NCBI RefSeq assembly: GCF_900110855.1 | Contig: NZ_FOFA01000001.1 | Coordinates: 682,001-746,000 of the forward strand | Source of the DNA: Microlunatus flavus | Lineage (GTDB): Bacteria; Actinomycetota; Actinomycetes; Propionibacteriales; Propionibacteriaceae | Direction: 5' to 3' | Length of the DNA stretch: 64,000 bases | Translations under genes and position numbers: made by a program | Shown: positions 1 through 8,400 of the stretch, in pieces | Layout of the letters: each line of letters begins with the position of its first letter | Position numbering within the stretch: the first letter of the stretch is position 1 | The notes under the pieces: model-generated | What the model was told of the DNA's origin: nothing | The model's input: the letters and a program-made list of their open reading frames with translations, nothing else | Databases searched by the model: none

Positions 1-401
1 TCGCGCCGCGAGACGGTCCGCCCGAGCTCGTCGCTCACGCTGAGCACGGACAGGACCTGGTCCTCGCAGGAGACGGGCAGGCCGACGTACGCGCCCAGCG
101 GCGCCTGCTCGGCGCCGGCCCGTTCCACCACGAGGGCCTCGCCCGACGCGAGGACCTGGCGGTCCAGCTCCCGCGCCGCGCGCGGACGCGGGGGGAACGC
201 GTCGGCCGTCGTCCCGTCCGGCAGCAGCACGGTCCCGTGGTCGAAGCCGAGCGCGAGCGCGGCCACCTTCGCCAGCCGCTGCGCGGTCGCCACCAGGCCG
301 TCGCCGAGCGGCGCCCGCGCCGTCGGGACGCCGGCAGGGTCGACCCGGCCGTCCGGACCGTCCGGTCCGTCGGCGCCCGAGGACGACCCTGGCGTGCTCA
401 G
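1..401 (-). CDS. GAF-domain protein, C-terminal part cut by window edge
   Basis: This minus-strand reading frame runs off the left edge, so only the N-terminal ~130 residues are visible. After a Gly/Asp/Pro-rich leader it reads as a GAF sensor domain: a helix with AQRLAKVAALALG, then TVLLPDG, the helix RELDRQVLASGEALVVE, and the strand motif AYVGLPV. GAF proteins bind small ligands or act in signalling, and in actinobacteria often end in an ANTAR domain, but that part is not in the window. The start is unclear. A CTG at 401-399 overlaps the stop of the DUF4383 gene and gives a natural-looking terminus (STPGSSSG). GTG codons in frame lie at 437 and at 293, neither with a good Shine-Dalgarno. 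It probably shares a transcript with the DUF4383 gene. Confidence 0.6.
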   Translation of the reverse strand, partial: MSTPGSSSGADGPDGPDGRVDPAGVPTARAPLGDGLVATAQRLAKVAALALGFDHGTVLLPDGTTADAFPPRPRAARELDRQVLASGEALVVERAGAEQAPLGAYVGLPVSCEDQVLSVLSVSDELGRTVSRR

Positions 402-877
402 AGGTCGGCCTTGCCCTCTTCGAGGACCTCGGTCCACGTCGGACCGCGGTCCAGCACCAGCGAGGCCGTCATCATGGCGCCGGCCAGGAAGATGTGCAGG
501 GCGTCGTCGGCCGCGTTCAGCGGGAGGAAGTTCGCGCCCCCCTGGTAGGGGATGAGGATCCCGTAGAAGAAGACGACCGCGTAGACGATGCCGCCGTAGA
601 AGAGGTAGTTCCGGGCCCGCATCGGCGTCGAGCTGAAGAGCAGGCCCGCGACGCCGAAGAGCAGGTGCACCAGGTTGTGCAGCACGGAGACCTGGAAGAT
701 GCCGAGGAGGCGGGCGGTCGACATCCGTCCGGCCATGCCGAGGTGCATGTAGTGGCTGGTGATGCCGGGGATGAAGCCCGCGATCCCCACGAGCAGGAAC
801 ACGACGCCGAAGCCGGCGGCGCCCAGCTGGATCTGCGACCGCTTGGGCCGGCGGGGCTCCGGGGCGAGGGCGGCCAT
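398..877 (-). CDS. DUF4383 family integral membrane protein
   Basis: This 159-residue protein has four predicted membrane helices, near residues 20-40, 57-80, 90-110 and 125-143. The signature stretches of the DUF4383 family are visible: FLLVGIAGFIPGIT in helix 1 and LLGIFQVSVLHNLVHLLFG in helix 2. The family is common in actinobacteria and has no established function. A strong ribosome site (GAAGGAG) lies just upstream of the ATG. It is transcribed away from ggt, and its stop touches the partial GAF gene downstream, so the two may be co-transcribed. Confidence 0.85.
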   Translation of the reverse strand: MAALAPEPRRPKRSQIQLGAAGFGVVFLLVGIAGFIPGITSHYMHLGMAGRMSTARLLGIFQVSVLHNLVHLLFGVAGLLFSSTPMRARNYLFYGGIVYAVVFFYGILIPYQGGANFLPLNAADDALHIFLAGAMMTASLVLDRGPTWTEVLEEGKADL

Positions 878-1226
878 CGTTCTCCTTCAGGTCGGCTGCG
901 CGTGCCGCGAGGGCACCGCTGGCGTCGCGGGCACGGTGCCCGGGGCGGTCCCGGCCTCCGGCGGTCGGGGGTAGCCACAGTCTGGCCCACCGGCTGCCCC
1001 CGCGCGGGGCGACCACCCGTCGGACGGCCCGGCGTGTCCGCCCGGGCACGCCCTCCGCATCCGCCGGCGCGCGCCCCTGCAAGGCACGGCCGCACCGTCC
1101 GCCGGCAGCCGTCCGTGCCCGCGCGTGACATCCGTCGCCCGAGCCCCTCGACTTTCGTCGGTGGTGTGCGCTTGGCTGTGGTCCTCCGGTGCACCACCGG
1201 TGCTCCAGCCGTCGAGAGGCCCAGCG
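878..1226. other. 349-bp intergenic region between divergent genes
   Basis: This gap separates the DUF4383 gene (minus) from ggt (plus) and must hold both promoters. I see no convincing coding frame of its own. The only clear structure is a pair of overlapping perfect 8-bp palindromes, GGTGCACC at 1188-1195 and CACCGGTG at 1195-1202, about 25 nt before the ggt start. They could form an operator or a leader hairpin. No strong sigma-70 box is obvious. Confidence 0.5.
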
Positions 1227-3128
1227 ATGCCGGTCACGACCCCCCACCTCCGTCGCAGCCTCGTCGCGAGCGCCTGCGGGCTCGCGCTCGTGGCCGCGCT
1301 CGCACCGAGCGCCAGCCCCGCCCCCCGCGCCGCCGGTCCGGCCCCCGGCCTCGCGCCGCAGCCCGCCGCCGCGCCCGCGGCGACGTCCGCCGCGGCCAAG
1401 GCGGGGCGCGTGACCAAGAAGAACGCGACCGCACGCGGCAGCGGCGGTGCCGTGTCCAGCGTCGATCCCGAGGCGACCCACGCGGGCATCGAGGTGCTGA
1501 AGAAGGGCGGCAACGCCGTCGACGCCGCGATCGCGACGGCGGCGGCGCTCGGGGTGACCGAGCCCTACTCGACCGGCATCGGCGGCGGCGGCTACCTCGT
1601 CTTCTACGACGCGAAGGCGAAGAAGGTCCGCACGATCGACGGCCGCGAGACCGCGCCCGAGTCGATCCCGACCAACGCCTTCCTCGATCCGAAGACGGGC
1701 AAGCCCTACCCCTTCACCCCGGAGCTGGTGACGAGCGGCGTGAGCGTCGGCGTCCCGGGCACGCCGGCGACGTGGGACACCGCGCTGCGGCGCTGGGGCA
1801 CGCTGAGCCTGCGCAAGGCCCTCGAGCCGGCGGAGAAGATCGCCGACCGCGGCTTCGTCGTGGACGAGACGTTCCGCGAGCAGACCCTGCAGAACAAGGT
1901 GCGCTTCGCCCAGGTCCGCAGCACCCGCAACCTCTACCTCCCGAAGGGGGACGCCCCGCAGGTCGGGTCGGTCTTCCGCAACCGCGACCTCGCCGCGACG
2001 TACCGGGCGCTCGGCGAGGAGGGCACGGACGTCATCTACCGCGGACGGATCGGGGCCGACATCGTCGACACGGTGCAGAGCCCGCCGAAGACGGCGGACG
2101 CCACGCTGCCCTTCCCGAAGGGCTACCTCGAGCGCTCCGACCTGGCGGCCTACCGCGTCGAGCGGCCCAAGCCGACCAAGGTGCGCTACCGCGGCCTCGA
2201 CGTCTACAGCATCGCCCCGTCCTCGAGCGGCGGGTCGACCGTCGGCGAGGCCCTGAACATCCTCGGCACGAAGAAGCTGTCCGAGGTGCCGCGGACCGAG
2301 GCGCTGCACGACTACCTCGACGCGTCCTCGCTCGCCTTCGCCGACCGCAACGCCTACGTCGGCGACCCGGCCTTCGTCGACGTCCCGCTCGAGACGCTGC
2401 TGTCCAAGCGCTTCGCCCGCTCCCGCGCCTGCCTCATCGGCGACCGCGCCCTGCCCACGCCGACCCAGCCCGGGGCGCTCGACGCCACCGGCTGCGCCCA
2501 GGCCCCCGCGGCCGGGCGCAACGAGGTCGGCACGTCGACGTCGCACCTGGTCACCTCCGACCGCTGGGGCAACGTCGTGTCGTACACGCTGACCATCGAG
2601 CAGACGGGCGGTTCGGGGATCGTCGTCCCCGGCCGCGGCTTCCTGCTCAACAACGAGCTCACCGACTTCAGCTACGACCCCACCGTCCCCGACTACGCGA
2701 AGGACCCGAACCGCATCGAGGGCGGCAAGCGGCCGCGCAGCTCGATGGCACCGACGATCGTGCTCAAGAAGGGCAAGCCGAAGTACGCCATCGGCTCGCC
2801 CGGCGGCGCCACGATCATCACCACGGTGCTGCAGACGCTGGTCAACCGCGTCGATCTCGGGATGACGCTGCCGCAGGCCGTCGCGGAACCGCGGGCCAGC
2901 GCCCGCAACATGGCCTCGGTCAGCGCCGAGCCCGAGTTCATCGCCGAGTACGGCGACGCGCTGAAGGCGCTCGGCTACACCCTCACCCCGACCGGCGACT
3001 CCTTCACGTTGAACGCGCAGATCGGCGCGGTCGCCGCGCTCGAGTTCCGCAAGGGCGGCCGCGTGATCGCGGTCGCCGAACCGGTCCGGCGCGGCGGCGG
3101 CGACGCGGAGGTGGTGCGGCGCCGCTGA
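1227..3128 (+). CDS. ggt: Gamma-glutamyltransferase, secreted precursor
   Basis: GGT transfers or hydrolyses the gamma-glutamyl group of glutathione and related amides outside the cytoplasm. The 633-residue precursor begins with a signal peptide (RRSLVASACGLALVAALAP). I chose the ATG at 1227 because GAGAGG lies 7 nt upstream and because it makes the signal peptide N-terminal; the frame is open further upstream. Self-cleavage should occur before Thr438 in GTSTSHLV, giving a small subunit of 196 residues, the usual size. The substrate arginine (Arg140 in DGRETAPE), the LLNNELTDFS stretch, RSSMAPTI and GSPGGATII are all present, so the enzyme looks intact. It stands alone as a transcription unit. 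A link to the gamma-glutamyl operon at 50-56 kb is possible but unproven. Confidence 0.93.
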   Translation: MPVTTPHLRRSLVASACGLALVAALAPSASPAPRAAGPAPGLAPQPAAAPAATSAAAKAGRVTKKNATARGSGGAVSSVDPEATHAGIEVLKKGGNAVDAAIATAAALGVTEPYSTGIGGGGYLVFYDAKAKKVRTIDGRETAPESIPTNAFLDPKTGKPYPFTPELVTSGVSVGVPGTPATWDTALRRWGTLSLRKALEPAEKIADRGFVVDETFREQTLQNKVRFAQVRSTRNLYLPKGDAPQVGSVFRNRDLAATYRALGEEGTDVIYRGRIGADIVDTVQSPPKTADATLPFPKGYLERSDLAAYRVERPKPTKVRYRGLDVYSIAPSSSGGSTVGEALNILGTKKLSEVPRTEALHDYLDASSLAFADRNAYVGDPAFVDVPLETLLSKRFARSRACLIGDRALPTPTQPGALDATGCAQAPAAGRNEVGTSTSHLVTSDRWGNVVSYTLTIEQTGGSGIVVPGRGFLLNNELTDFSYDPTVPDYAKDPNRIEGGKRPRSSMAPTIVLKKGKPKYAIGSPGGATIITTVLQTLVNRVDLGMTLPQAVAEPRASARNMASVSAEPEFIAEYGDALKALGYTLTPTGDSFTLNAQIGAVAALEFRKGGRVIAVAEPVRRGGGDAEVVRRR

Positions 3129-3243
3129 GGAGCACCCGCCGGGTTGGGTGAACGGGGTCCGCGGCGGGTATCAAGGCTCGACGGGTATCCCCCGACCCGT
3201 CGAGGCCCGTCGAGGGCTTGTCCCTGAGAGCATCGGAGCCCTC

Positions 3244-3954
3244 GTGGAGCTGCGTTCCCGTTTCGTCGCCGAGCTCAAGGCCGTCAGCGGCGGCCGCTTC
3301 CACGACCTGTCGCCGAGCAGGGTCGCCGACGCGGTGCGCCGCGCCCTGGGGCACCCGGGGGCCGGCATCGTCATGCTGCACCGGCTGCTCCGCGTCCCGG
3401 TCGGCGCGGCGGGCGAGCAGGTGGCCCTGGCCGAGCAGCTGCAGGTCACCCTCGGCGAGGGGCCGTGCCTGGCCTCGGCCGACTCAGGCCGGGCGTTCGC
3501 CTCCTCGGAGACGCAGCTCGCGCAGAGCTGGCCCGTCTACCGCCGGGCCCTCGTGGCCGCCACGCCCTACCGCAGCACGCTCTCCTTCCCGCTGCTCCGC
3601 GGCGGTCGGGTCTTCGCCGCCCTCGACGTCTACGGCCGCGACCCCGAACCGCACCTGCCGGCTCCACTGGCAGTCATCGCCGCCGAGGTGGCCGACCTGG
3701 TGGCGCCCCTGCTGCTGGCTCCTGCGCCACGGCCGGAGGACCCCCACGACCGGGCCGCCGGCGTCCGGGTGCAGCAACGGGAGCAGGTGCAGGTGGCGCT
3801 CGGGATGCTCATGGAGGCCGCCGAGGTCGAGGAGCTCGACGCGCTCGCGCTGATGCGGGGGTACGCGTTCCGTACCGGCACGCTCCTCGACACGGTCGCG
3901 GGGCGCATGACCGGCGGCGCGCTCGCCGCGGCCGACGTCCTCGAGGTCGGCTGA
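3244..3954 (+). CDS. GAF-ANTAR regulator
   Basis: This 236-residue protein has a GAF domain (about residues 20-155, with LGEGPCLASADSGRAF and YRSTLSFPLL) followed by an ANTAR RNA-binding domain (about 175-222, with EQVQVALGMLMEAAEV and ALMRGYAFRTGTLLDTVA). ANTAR proteins bind paired hairpins in leader RNA and prevent termination; the GAF domain would supply the signal. I favour the GTG at 3244, preceded by GGAG, over the GTG at 3148, because residues encoded between them resemble no domain. A stress-sigma-like promoter (GGGT, 16 nt, GGGTAT) lies at 3146-3171. I found no obvious two-hairpin ANTAR target nearby, so its RNA target is unknown. Confidence 0.85.
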   Translation: MELRSRFVAELKAVSGGRFHDLSPSRVADAVRRALGHPGAGIVMLHRLLRVPVGAAGEQVALAEQLQVTLGEGPCLASADSGRAFASSETQLAQSWPVYRRALVAATPYRSTLSFPLLRGGRVFAALDVYGRDPEPHLPAPLAVIAAEVADLVAPLLLAPAPRPEDPHDRAAGVRVQQREQVQVALGMLMEAAEVEELDALALMRGYAFRTGTLLDTVAGRMTGGALAAADVLEVG

Positions 3955-4027
3955 GGTCCGGCCGCTCCGCCGCGCCCCCGACCCTCTGCGACGATCATCG
4001 CCCGACCCCGACGCTGAAGGAGCCCCC

Positions 4028-4807
4028 GTGCTCGACGACCCCGCCATCTCCGACGAGCGCGTGGCCCAGGTGCTCGGGCTCTACGCCCGCATGGCGCACC
4101 ACGTGGTCGCCGACCCCGAGCAGTGGCTCGGGCTGGACGACGAGCCGCCGGAGGACGCGAGCATCCCCGCCAAGGTCCTCGACGAGCTGCGCGACCGCGT
4201 CTTCGGCGAGGAGACGCCGGCGTCGCCCACCTGGGAGCAGCGACCGCTCGACGAGCGCGTCCGCTGGTGGACCCGCCGCATCGGCCTGACCGCCGGGCTG
4301 GCCGCCGCCGTGCCGCGGGTGGCCGGGGCGCTGGCCGACCGGATCCCGCTGCAGGCCGCGCTGGGCGCCTCGGGTGCCGGGCTCGCCGTCTGCGCCGTCG
4401 CCCGCGAGCACGGCGTCGTCGAGGCGGAACGCTGGGTGCCCCTGCTCGCCAAGGTCCTGCTCGACCGCGACCTGCCCGACCGGCTGGCCGCCGACGAGGC
4501 GGCGAAGGCGACCGACGCCGAGGCCGAGGCGCGGCTGCGGACGGTCCCGCCCCACGAGGAGGAGGCGACGGGGCTCGGTCCCGCGGCCCGCCGCGGCGTG
4601 GGGACGCTCTGGCGGCTGGGCCGCCAGATCTGGGAGCTGCAGTCGATCCTCGACGAGCGGCCGCGCGGCAGCTTCCTGTTCCGGGCGATCGCCCAGGTGC
4701 CCGTCGTCGGTGTGGCGGGCGGGTTCCTCGACGAACGGGGCGGCATCAAGCGGGCCGCCAAGGAGACGACGCAGCTGCTCGAGCAGGGCGGTCGCCGTTC
4801 CGGCTGA
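4028..4807 (+). CDS. EcsC-like protein (tentative)
   Basis: I do not recognise this 259-residue protein with certainty. It has an acidic N-terminus, then a Trp-rich start (RWWTRR) to a semi-hydrophobic stretch around residues 88-127. A second moderately hydrophobic stretch near the C-terminus has the pattern IAQVPVVGVAGGFLDERGG. This two-part layout with small-residue-rich helices recalls the EcsC family, whose role is unclear. The GTG start has a good ribosome site (GAAGGAG). It converges on the rhodopsin gene with only 9 nt between the two stops. Confidence 0.55.
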   Translation: MLDDPAISDERVAQVLGLYARMAHHVVADPEQWLGLDDEPPEDASIPAKVLDELRDRVFGEETPASPTWEQRPLDERVRWWTRRIGLTAGLAAAVPRVAGALADRIPLQAALGASGAGLAVCAVAREHGVVEAERWVPLLAKVLLDRDLPDRLAADEAAKATDAEAEARLRTVPPHEEEATGLGPAARRGVGTLWRLGRQIWELQSILDERPRGSFLFRAIAQVPVVGVAGGFLDERGGIKRAAKETTQLLEQGGRRSG

Positions 4808-4816
4808 GCCGGCGGG

Positions 4817-5782
4817 TCAGTCCCGCCCGGTGGCGGCAGGCGGGGCCTCTCCCCGGTGCTCGTGCGGGCCCGGGGCGACGTGGGTCTCTCCCTCGCGGAC
4901 GTCGCCGGGGTGGCCGTACGCCCCGACGCTGCGGTCGCCGGGCAGCACCGGCTGGGCCTCGGCCACCTTCTCGGTGCTGACGTACACGGGCTCGGGGTGG
5001 GCCGACTCCCCACGGGCCACGTCGACGGCCGTGCGCGCCTTGGCGCAGGAGTGGACGTAGAGGCCGAAGGCGACCTTCGCGCAGACGTCGGCGACGTCGA
5101 AGGCGAGCTGGCGGCCCACGGCCCAGCGCGTCGAGTCGGCGAAGAAGAACGGCACGCAGTAGGCGAGCGGGTAGACGCCCCACGTCCACGACAGCATCAG
5201 CGTCGCGCCCCGCAGGTGCTCGCCGGCCGGCTCGCCCAGCCGGCGGGCCTCGCGCAGCCCGGTGCGCAGCAGGCCGACGTAGAGCGGCACGAAGAAGGCG
5301 GTCGAGACGAGCCCCCAGACCAGGTGCCCGAGGCGACCCTCGTACACGGCCGCGCCGAGGTAGCCGGTGAGGATCATGAGGAACCCGAGCGCCATCCAGG
5401 TGGCCCGGGTCCTGCGGGCCCGCAGCCCGGTCAGGGTGGTGACGGCGAGCAGCTCGAGGGTGAGCAGCGGAACCGTCATCATCCAGTCGACGTAGCGGTA
5501 GGAGTTCCGGAACTGCAGCGTCGACGACGACGGGGAGAAGGTCGCGCGCTCCGGGTCGTAGTCGAAGCCCGAGACCCACGCGGCGACCAGCAGCACGTAC
5601 GACAGGCAGGCGACCAGGCCGATCACGGCCCCGGCGTCGCTCGAGGGCCGGTAGCGCGCCGACAGCTCGCGGCGGGACGCGAGCAGGTAGACCGACAGGC
5701 CCAGCAGCAGGAAGAAGGCGAGCACGAAGCCGGCGAGGACGACGTCCCACTGCGCCTCGGTGTAGGTCAGACGGCTCTCCAC
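4817..5782 (-). CDS. Microbial rhodopsin, predicted light-driven proton pump
   Basis: This 321-residue, seven-helix protein (helices near 14-35, 50-71, 95-118, 127-147, 152-173, 192-214 and 225-247) carries the microbial rhodopsin signature. Helix C reads RYVDWMMTVPLLTLEL. Arg96, Asp99, Thr103 and Glu110 match bacteriorhodopsin Arg82, Asp85, Thr89 and Asp96, which is the DTE motif of proteorhodopsin-type outward proton pumps. Helix F has Trp201, Tyr204 and Pro205. Helix G has Asp232 and the retinal-binding Lys236 in DVCAKVAFG. Leu107, at the proteorhodopsin tuning site, predicts green absorption. No histidine occurs before residue 153, so the proteorhodopsin His-Asp pair is absent. The B-C loop is long, and a 70-residue hydrophilic tail follows helix G. 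The GTG start has GGGAGA upstream. It lies 92 nt behind sppA on the same strand; no carotenoid or retinal genes are nearby. Confidence 0.93.
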   Translation of the reverse strand: MESRLTYTEAQWDVVLAGFVLAFFLLLGLSVYLLASRRELSARYRPSSDAGAVIGLVACLSYVLLVAAWVSGFDYDPERATFSPSSSTLQFRNSYRYVDWMMTVPLLTLELLAVTTLTGLRARRTRATWMALGFLMILTGYLGAAVYEGRLGHLVWGLVSTAFFVPLYVGLLRTGLREARRLGEPAGEHLRGATLMLSWTWGVYPLAYCVPFFFADSTRWAVGRQLAFDVADVCAKVAFGLYVHSCAKARTAVDVARGESAHPEPVYVSTEKVAEAQPVLPGDRSVGAYGHPGDVREGETHVAPGPHEHRGEAPPAATGRD

Positions 5783-5874
5783 GGACGGGGTTTCTCCCGC
5801 AGCGGCCGGGCCGAAACCCCTCCGGCCGCCGAGCCCGGGACGCCCGCCGGTCGGCGCTCGTGGTCCCCGGGGCC

Positions 5875-7569
5875 TCAGCCCAGCGAGAGCGACGGCATCC
5901 GCAGCGCGGCGCCGGTGGGCAGCCCGAGGACCGCGGCGAGCCGGTCGAGGTCACCCAGGCCGGTGCCGACGAGCGCGGTACGCGGGTCCTCGCTGTTGCG
6001 CGGGCGGCCGAGCCGGGCCAGCGGCGCGACGTGCCGGGCCGGCCGGACGGGCGCCCGGACGGGCAGGTCGGCCCGCTCGCGGGCGATCCGCACGGCCTCG
6101 TGCAGCCCGCCGAGCTCGTCGACCAGCCCGACCTGCTGGGCGTCGGCACCGGTCCAGACCCGGCCGCGGGCCACGGCCTCGACCGCCTCCCGGCTCAGGC
6201 CCCGGCCGTCCGCGACCCGCCGGGTGAAGTCCTCGTAGACCTGGTCGAGGCTGGCGTCGAGGCGCTCGCGCTCCTCGTCGGTGAACGGGCGCCGCGAGGA
6301 GTACATGCGGGCGCGGGCGCCCTGCTCCACCGCGCCGGTCGAGAGGCCGAGCCGTTCCAGCAGCTCGGAGACCACGAACTTGCCGCCGAACACCCCGATC
6401 GACCCGGTCAGCGTCGCCGGCAGGGCGACGACGACGTCGGCCGGGCAGGCCACGTAGTAGCCCCCTGAGGCGGCGACGGACCCCATCGACACCACCACCG
6501 GTCGGCCGGACTCGCGGACCCGGCACACCTCGCGCCAGATCGTGTCGGAGGCGACCGAGGAACCGCCGGGCGAGTCGACGTGCAGCACCACGGCGCGGGC
6601 GGCGTCGTCGTCGAGGACGGCCCGCAGGTCCGCCGAGACGGTGTCGCTGCCGACCGAGGGCCCCATCGGGCCACGCCGGCTGGCCCCGCTGACGATGCCG
6701 CCGCGCACCTCGACCAGCGCGACGTGGCCGCGCGGCCGGCCGGGCAGCGACGGCAGCGCGGGCTTCCGGCGCGGGCGCCAGCGGTCGGCGAACAACAGCT
6801 CGGCGCGCTCGCCGACCCGCTCCCTCACCGAGGCGTAGACCTCGTCGCGGTAGCCGAGCCGGTCGACCAGTCCCGCCGCGCGCGCCTCGGTCGCCGTGCG
6901 CGGGCCCGTGTCGACGAGCCGGCGGACCTCCTCGACCGCCAGCCCGCGGCCTCGGGCGACGTCGGCCACCGCGCGGTCGAGCAGCGAGCCGCTGAGGCGC
7001 TCCAGGGACTCGCGGTGGGCGTCCGTCAGACCGGTGCGGCTGATCCGGTCGACCGCGTTCTTGTACTCGTGGCGGCCCTCGATCTCGGGCTCGACACCGA
7101 GCTTGTCGAGCGCGCCGCGCAGGAAGGTCGTCTCCACCGCCACCCCGAGCAGCGCCAGGTCCCCGCTCGGCTGCAGCCAGACCTCGTCGAAGGCCGACGC
7201 CAGCACGTACGCCGGCAGGTCGCCGCCGCCGGCGGAGAAGGTCTCGGCCCAGGCGACCGTCGGCTTGCCCGTCGCGGCGAACGCGGCCACGCCCTCGCGC
7301 AGCTCCTGGGCGGCCGCCCAGCCCGGCGTGCCGCCGACCTTGGCGACGAGCCCGACCACGCGCCGGTCGGACCCGGCCTCGTGCAGCGCCCTCAGCAGCG
7401 GCCCGCGCTGCGGACGCCCCCGGGACGAGAGCCGCGCGAGCGGGTCGCCCGGTGCCGGGTCGGCCGGCGCGACGGTGAGGTCGATCTCGAGCAGCAGCGG
7501 GCCCGTGCCGGGCAGCGCCCGTCGGGAGCCTCGCGTGGCGCTGTCCTGGGCCTGTCGAAGGGGGTCCAC
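5875..7569 (-). CDS. sppA: Signal peptide peptidase SppA, long form (peptidase S49)
   Basis: SppA degrades cleaved signal peptides. This protein has the duplicated S49 layout of the long form. The N-terminal half supplies the general base Lys170 (GRHEYKNAVD) and the C-terminal half the nucleophile Ser368 (MGSVAASGGYY). I place the start at the GTG at 7569, giving 564 residues, because the frame upstream to 7677 resembles nothing and overlaps the divergent dedA promoter. No N-terminal membrane anchor is visible, unlike the E. coli enzyme, so it may be soluble or peripheral. The first codons lie within a copy of a short repeat also found near 45.56 kb. The rhodopsin gene follows on the same strand. 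Confidence 0.88.
   Translation of the reverse strand: MDPLRQAQDSATRGSRRALPGTGPLLLEIDLTVAPADPAPGDPLARLSSRGRPQRGPLLRALHEAGSDRRVVGLVAKVGGTPGWAAAQELREGVAAFAATGKPTVAWAETFSAGGGDLPAYVLASAFDEVWLQPSGDLALLGVAVETTFLRGALDKLGVEPEIEGRHEYKNAVDRISRTGLTDAHRESLERLSGSLLDRAVADVARGRGLAVEEVRRLVDTGPRTATEARAAGLVDRLGYRDEVYASVRERVGERAELLFADRWRPRRKPALPSLPGRPRGHVALVEVRGGIVSGASRRGPMGPSVGSDTVSADLRAVLDDDAARAVVLHVDSPGGSSVASDTIWREVCRVRESGRPVVVSMGSVAASGGYYVACPADVVVALPATLTGSIGVFGGKFVVSELLERLGLSTGAVEQGARARMYSSRRPFTDEERERLDASLDQVYEDFTRRVADGRGLSREAVEAVARGRVWTGADAQQVGLVDELGGLHEAVRIARERADLPVRAPVRPARHVAPLARLGRPRNSEDPRTALVGTGLGDLDRLAAVLGLPTGAALRMPSLSLG
7545..7562 (-). repeat. 18-bp dispersed repeat, copy 1
   Basis: Read on the minus strand this is CCCTTCGACAGGCCCAGG. 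A second copy at 45552-45569 matches at 16 of 18 positions. Here it encodes PLRQAQ at the extreme N-terminus of SppA. Confidence 0.5.
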
Positions 7570-7672
7570 GCGCCCAACGTAGGACGGCGTGCCGACGGCA
7601 CCCGCCGCACCGACGGCCGTCTCCGGGTCGGCCCAGGGTCGTCGCCCGGCCCGTACGGGTCGTGGGGTCCGG

Positions 7673-7678
7673 GACAAT
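7673..7678 (+). promoter_or_regulatory. -10 box of dedA, leaderless
   Basis: GACAAT ends 7 nt before the GTG at 7686 and no Shine-Dalgarno precedes that codon. This favours GTG 7686 over the in-frame ATG at 7677, which overlaps the box. Confidence 0.6.
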
Positions 7679-7685
7679 GGGGACG

Positions 7686-8303
7686 GTGACCGACTGGATC
7701 GTCTCCCTGATGGCCACGCTCGGCAGCCCCGGCGCAGGCCTCCTCGTGGCGCTGGAGAGCATCTTCCCGCCGATCCCCAGCGAGCTGATCCTGCCGCTGG
7801 CCGGCTTCGCCGCGAGCCAGGGCCAGCTGGACGTGGTGGCCGCCGTCGTCTGGACGACGCTCGGGTCGGTCGTCGGCGCGGTCGTGCTCTACGCGCTCGG
7901 GGCGAAGGTCGGCGAGGAGCGGCTGCGGGCCGTCGCCCGGCGGATGCCGCTGGTGCGCGAGTCCGACATCGACACCGTGGACGGCTGGTTCGAGCGGCAC
8001 GGCGGCAAGGCCGTCTTCTTCGGCCGGATGGTGCCCGGCGTGCGCAGCCTCATCTCCATCCCGGCCGGGGTCGCCCGGATGCCCGTCCCCCGGTTCCTGC
8101 TGCTGAGCGCGCTCGGCAGCCTGGTCTGGAACACCCTCCTCATCAGCGCCGGCTACTCCCTCGGGTCGCGCTGGTCGGTCGTCGAGACCTGGGTGGGAAG
8201 GTTCCAGGAGGTCGTCGTGGTCGTCGCGGCGCTGGCCGTGGTCCTCGTGGTGGTGCGCCGGGTGCGGGAGGGCCGCGCGGGCCGCCGGCCGAGCGAGGGC
8301 TGA
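7686..8303 (+). CDS. DedA family membrane protein
   Basis: This 205-residue protein has the DedA (SNARE-associated) signature. ESIFPPIPSELILPLAGF forms the first re-entrant segment, GRMVPGVRSLISIPAGVARM is the conserved second motif, and hydrophobic C-terminal helices follow. DedA proteins are inner-membrane proteins needed for envelope integrity, and several have been linked to flipping undecaprenyl phosphate or phospholipids; which one this copy does is not shown. The start at GTG 7686 rests on the -10 box just upstream. A GC-rich hairpin follows the stop. It is divergent from sppA. Confidence 0.88.
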   Translation: MTDWIVSLMATLGSPGAGLLVALESIFPPIPSELILPLAGFAASQGQLDVVAAVVWTTLGSVVGAVVLYALGAKVGEERLRAVARRMPLVRESDIDTVDGWFERHGGKAVFFGRMVPGVRSLISIPAGVARMPVPRFLLLSALGSLVWNTLLISAGYSLGSRWSVVETWVGRFQEVVVVVAALAVVLVVVRRVREGRAGRRPSEG

Positions 8304-8304
8304 A

Positions 8305-8319
8305 CCGGTCCGGGACCGG
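8305..8319 (+). terminator. Hairpin after dedA
   Basis: CCGGTCC and GGACCGG form a compact perfect dyad 1 nt after the stop codon. There is no T-run, so it may act as a weak or factor-assisted terminator. Confidence 0.4.
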
Positions 8320-8400
8320 GTTCCGCCCCCCGTCGTCCGGACAGCGGTCGCACAGCCGTTCCGCAGGCAGCGTGGGGTACGACCTGGCACGCTTGTCGGC

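Noticed and set aside
494-3151. 885-residue open frame overlapping DUF4383 and ggt
   Set aside because: Arg/Gly/Pro-rich shadow caused by GC-biased third positions; no domain, and it runs across two well-supported genes and their intergenic region.
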